64,000 nucleotides of DNA from contig NC_018721.1 in assembly GCF_000153485.2 (NCBI RefSeq), positions 2,356,001-2,420,000 on the forward strand. Reading direction: 5' to 3'. The translations under genes and the position numbers were made by a program. The first letter of the stretch is position 1; each line of letters opens with the position of its first letter. The stretch comes from Psychroflexus torquis ATCC 700755. GTDB lineage: Bacteria; Bacteroidota; Bacteroidia; Flavobacteriales; Flavobacteriaceae. A model generated the notes under the pieces. It was given only the letters and a program-made list of their open reading frames with translations, was not told where the DNA came from and ran no database searches. Of the stretch, positions 63,541-64,000 are shown piece after piece.

Positions 63541-63570
63541 ACGGATAACACAACTTATTGTTTTATCCGT
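63541..63570. repeat. Inverted repeat before the last gene
   Basis: ACGGATAA and TTATCCGT are perfect inverted arms around a 14-nt spacer, 26 bp before the start at 63597. It could be an operator or the border of an inserted gene. Confidence 0.4.
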
Positions 63571-63596
63571 ATGTTAGCTGTGATTACTGATAACCA

Positions 63597-64000
63597 ATGA
63601 AAAGAAATTTTTTAAAGAATCTAGGAGTTGAGTATACACACAAAAAAATAAGTATTCTTATCCAGATAATCTCAGTTACAAAAGAAGGCGCTAAATTTTC
63701 TAATGAGCAGATTAAAGCTCTAATAAAATCGGTCTCAACTTATATAAATTCTGTGGGTAAATTAGATAACTCAAAAGAACTCTTTGGAGAAATCAATATT
63801 AATCCAAAAAATGAAAATATTGAAAATTTAACTTTCTATAAGTACATCTCAAAAAGCACTTGCGACAACTTTATTTCAAAAGGTAAATTTCAATTTGGAT
63901 CTTTAAAATATTACAGGGAAATAGAAAGAGATGAAAGCCGTGACGAAAAGGAAGGCTATAGTAATTTGGTTTTTGAAAATTTAGACAGGCAATTTTTCAC
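63597..64000 (+). CDS. Uncharacterised protein, 5' part
   Basis: 134 codons are open from the ATG to the window end, so the gene is cut off. The protein starts MKRNFLKNLGVEYTHKKISI. The later segment TFYKYISKSTCDNFISKGKF followed by QFGSLKYYREIERDE has the look of DUF2971-like proteins (a YKY..., then a short strand-rich box), but this is weak. No signal peptide. Its position after the Abi gene suggests it belongs to the same accessory cluster. Confidence 0.6.
   Translation, partial: MKRNFLKNLGVEYTHKKISILIQIISVTKEGAKFSNEQIKALIKSVSTYINSVGKLDNSKELFGEININPKNENIENLTFYKYISKSTCDNFISKGKFQFGSLKYYREIERDESRDEKEGYSNLVFENLDRQFF

Noticed and set aside
1-64000. tRNA or rRNA genes
   Set aside because: No cloverleaf with a TTCGA-type T arm and acceptor stem, and no rRNA-like stretch, was found by eye; a tRNAscan run would settle it.

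Overview
The window is chromosomal DNA from a Flavobacteriaceae-type Bacteroidota. It is AT-rich. Start codons lack Shine-Dalgarno sequences. Several genes are preceded by the Bacteroidota promoter box TAnnTTTG. The gene content is typical of the group: T9SS sorting tail, GLPGLI protein with its TonB-type partner, DUF5916, DUF3667, DUF3098, DUF4837, and an ftsX-DUF3098-uppP-truB operon. The genus cannot be fixed from the sequence alone.

Layout. 1-4.3 kb: the end of a cytochrome c oxidase operon (subunits III and IV, a Cys-less SCO-like protein, SCO1, DUF420) followed by an ArsC/Spx-like protein and an EamA exporter. 4.6-7.7 kb: a fasciclin protein and a DUF5916 outer-membrane protein. 7.8-10.7 kb: an arsenic cassette (ArsR, DUF6428, Acr3, LMW-phosphatase-type arsenate reductase) with a dead GxxExxY gene in its largest gap. 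11.7-16.9 kb: a TetR, ABC, HlyD, TolC export locus whose ATPase is degenerate. 16.9-29.2 kb: housekeeping genes (ribE, pdxA, DUF177-rpmF, csp, ClC channel, aspS, tag, truB, uppP, ftsX). 30.2-36.9 kb: leuS, greatly enlarged by in-frame insertions that include a whole DUF559 nuclease domain, and polA. 36.9-39 kb: an array of palindromic repeats interrupted by an IS30 element. 39-52 kb: surface and secreted functions (metallophosphoesterase, DUF885 and HEIGH peptidases, a royal-jelly-type propeller, GLPGLI with a TonB-type receptor). 52-60.8 kb: class II UvrA, a toxin-antitoxin locus with a dead toxin, a HEPN-like protein, an S9 peptidase, a decayed IS1595 transposase and a DUF4837 lipoprotein. 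60.9-64 kb: an accessory end with DUF4304, an uncharacterised protein, an Abi_2 (AbiD/F) HEPN protein and a gene cut by the window edge.

Most notable points. (1) The Abi_2 gene is followed at once by a promoter-like box, about 60 nt of potentially folded sequence and a strong terminator, which together look like a small RNA gene; this would fit a HEPN toxin with an RNA partner. (2) LeuRS carries a nuclease domain nested next to its editing domain, and GC-rich perfect palindromes are translated inside the protein, as in palindromic elements that spread within genes. (3) Two copies of a hairpin MITE with ACCAAATT ends differ by loss of both arms of an internal stem, and one copy cuts a VOC-family gene. 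(4) Decay is widespread: at least six pseudogenes or fragments can be read. No tRNA, rRNA, CRISPR array, prophage or replication origin was recognised.
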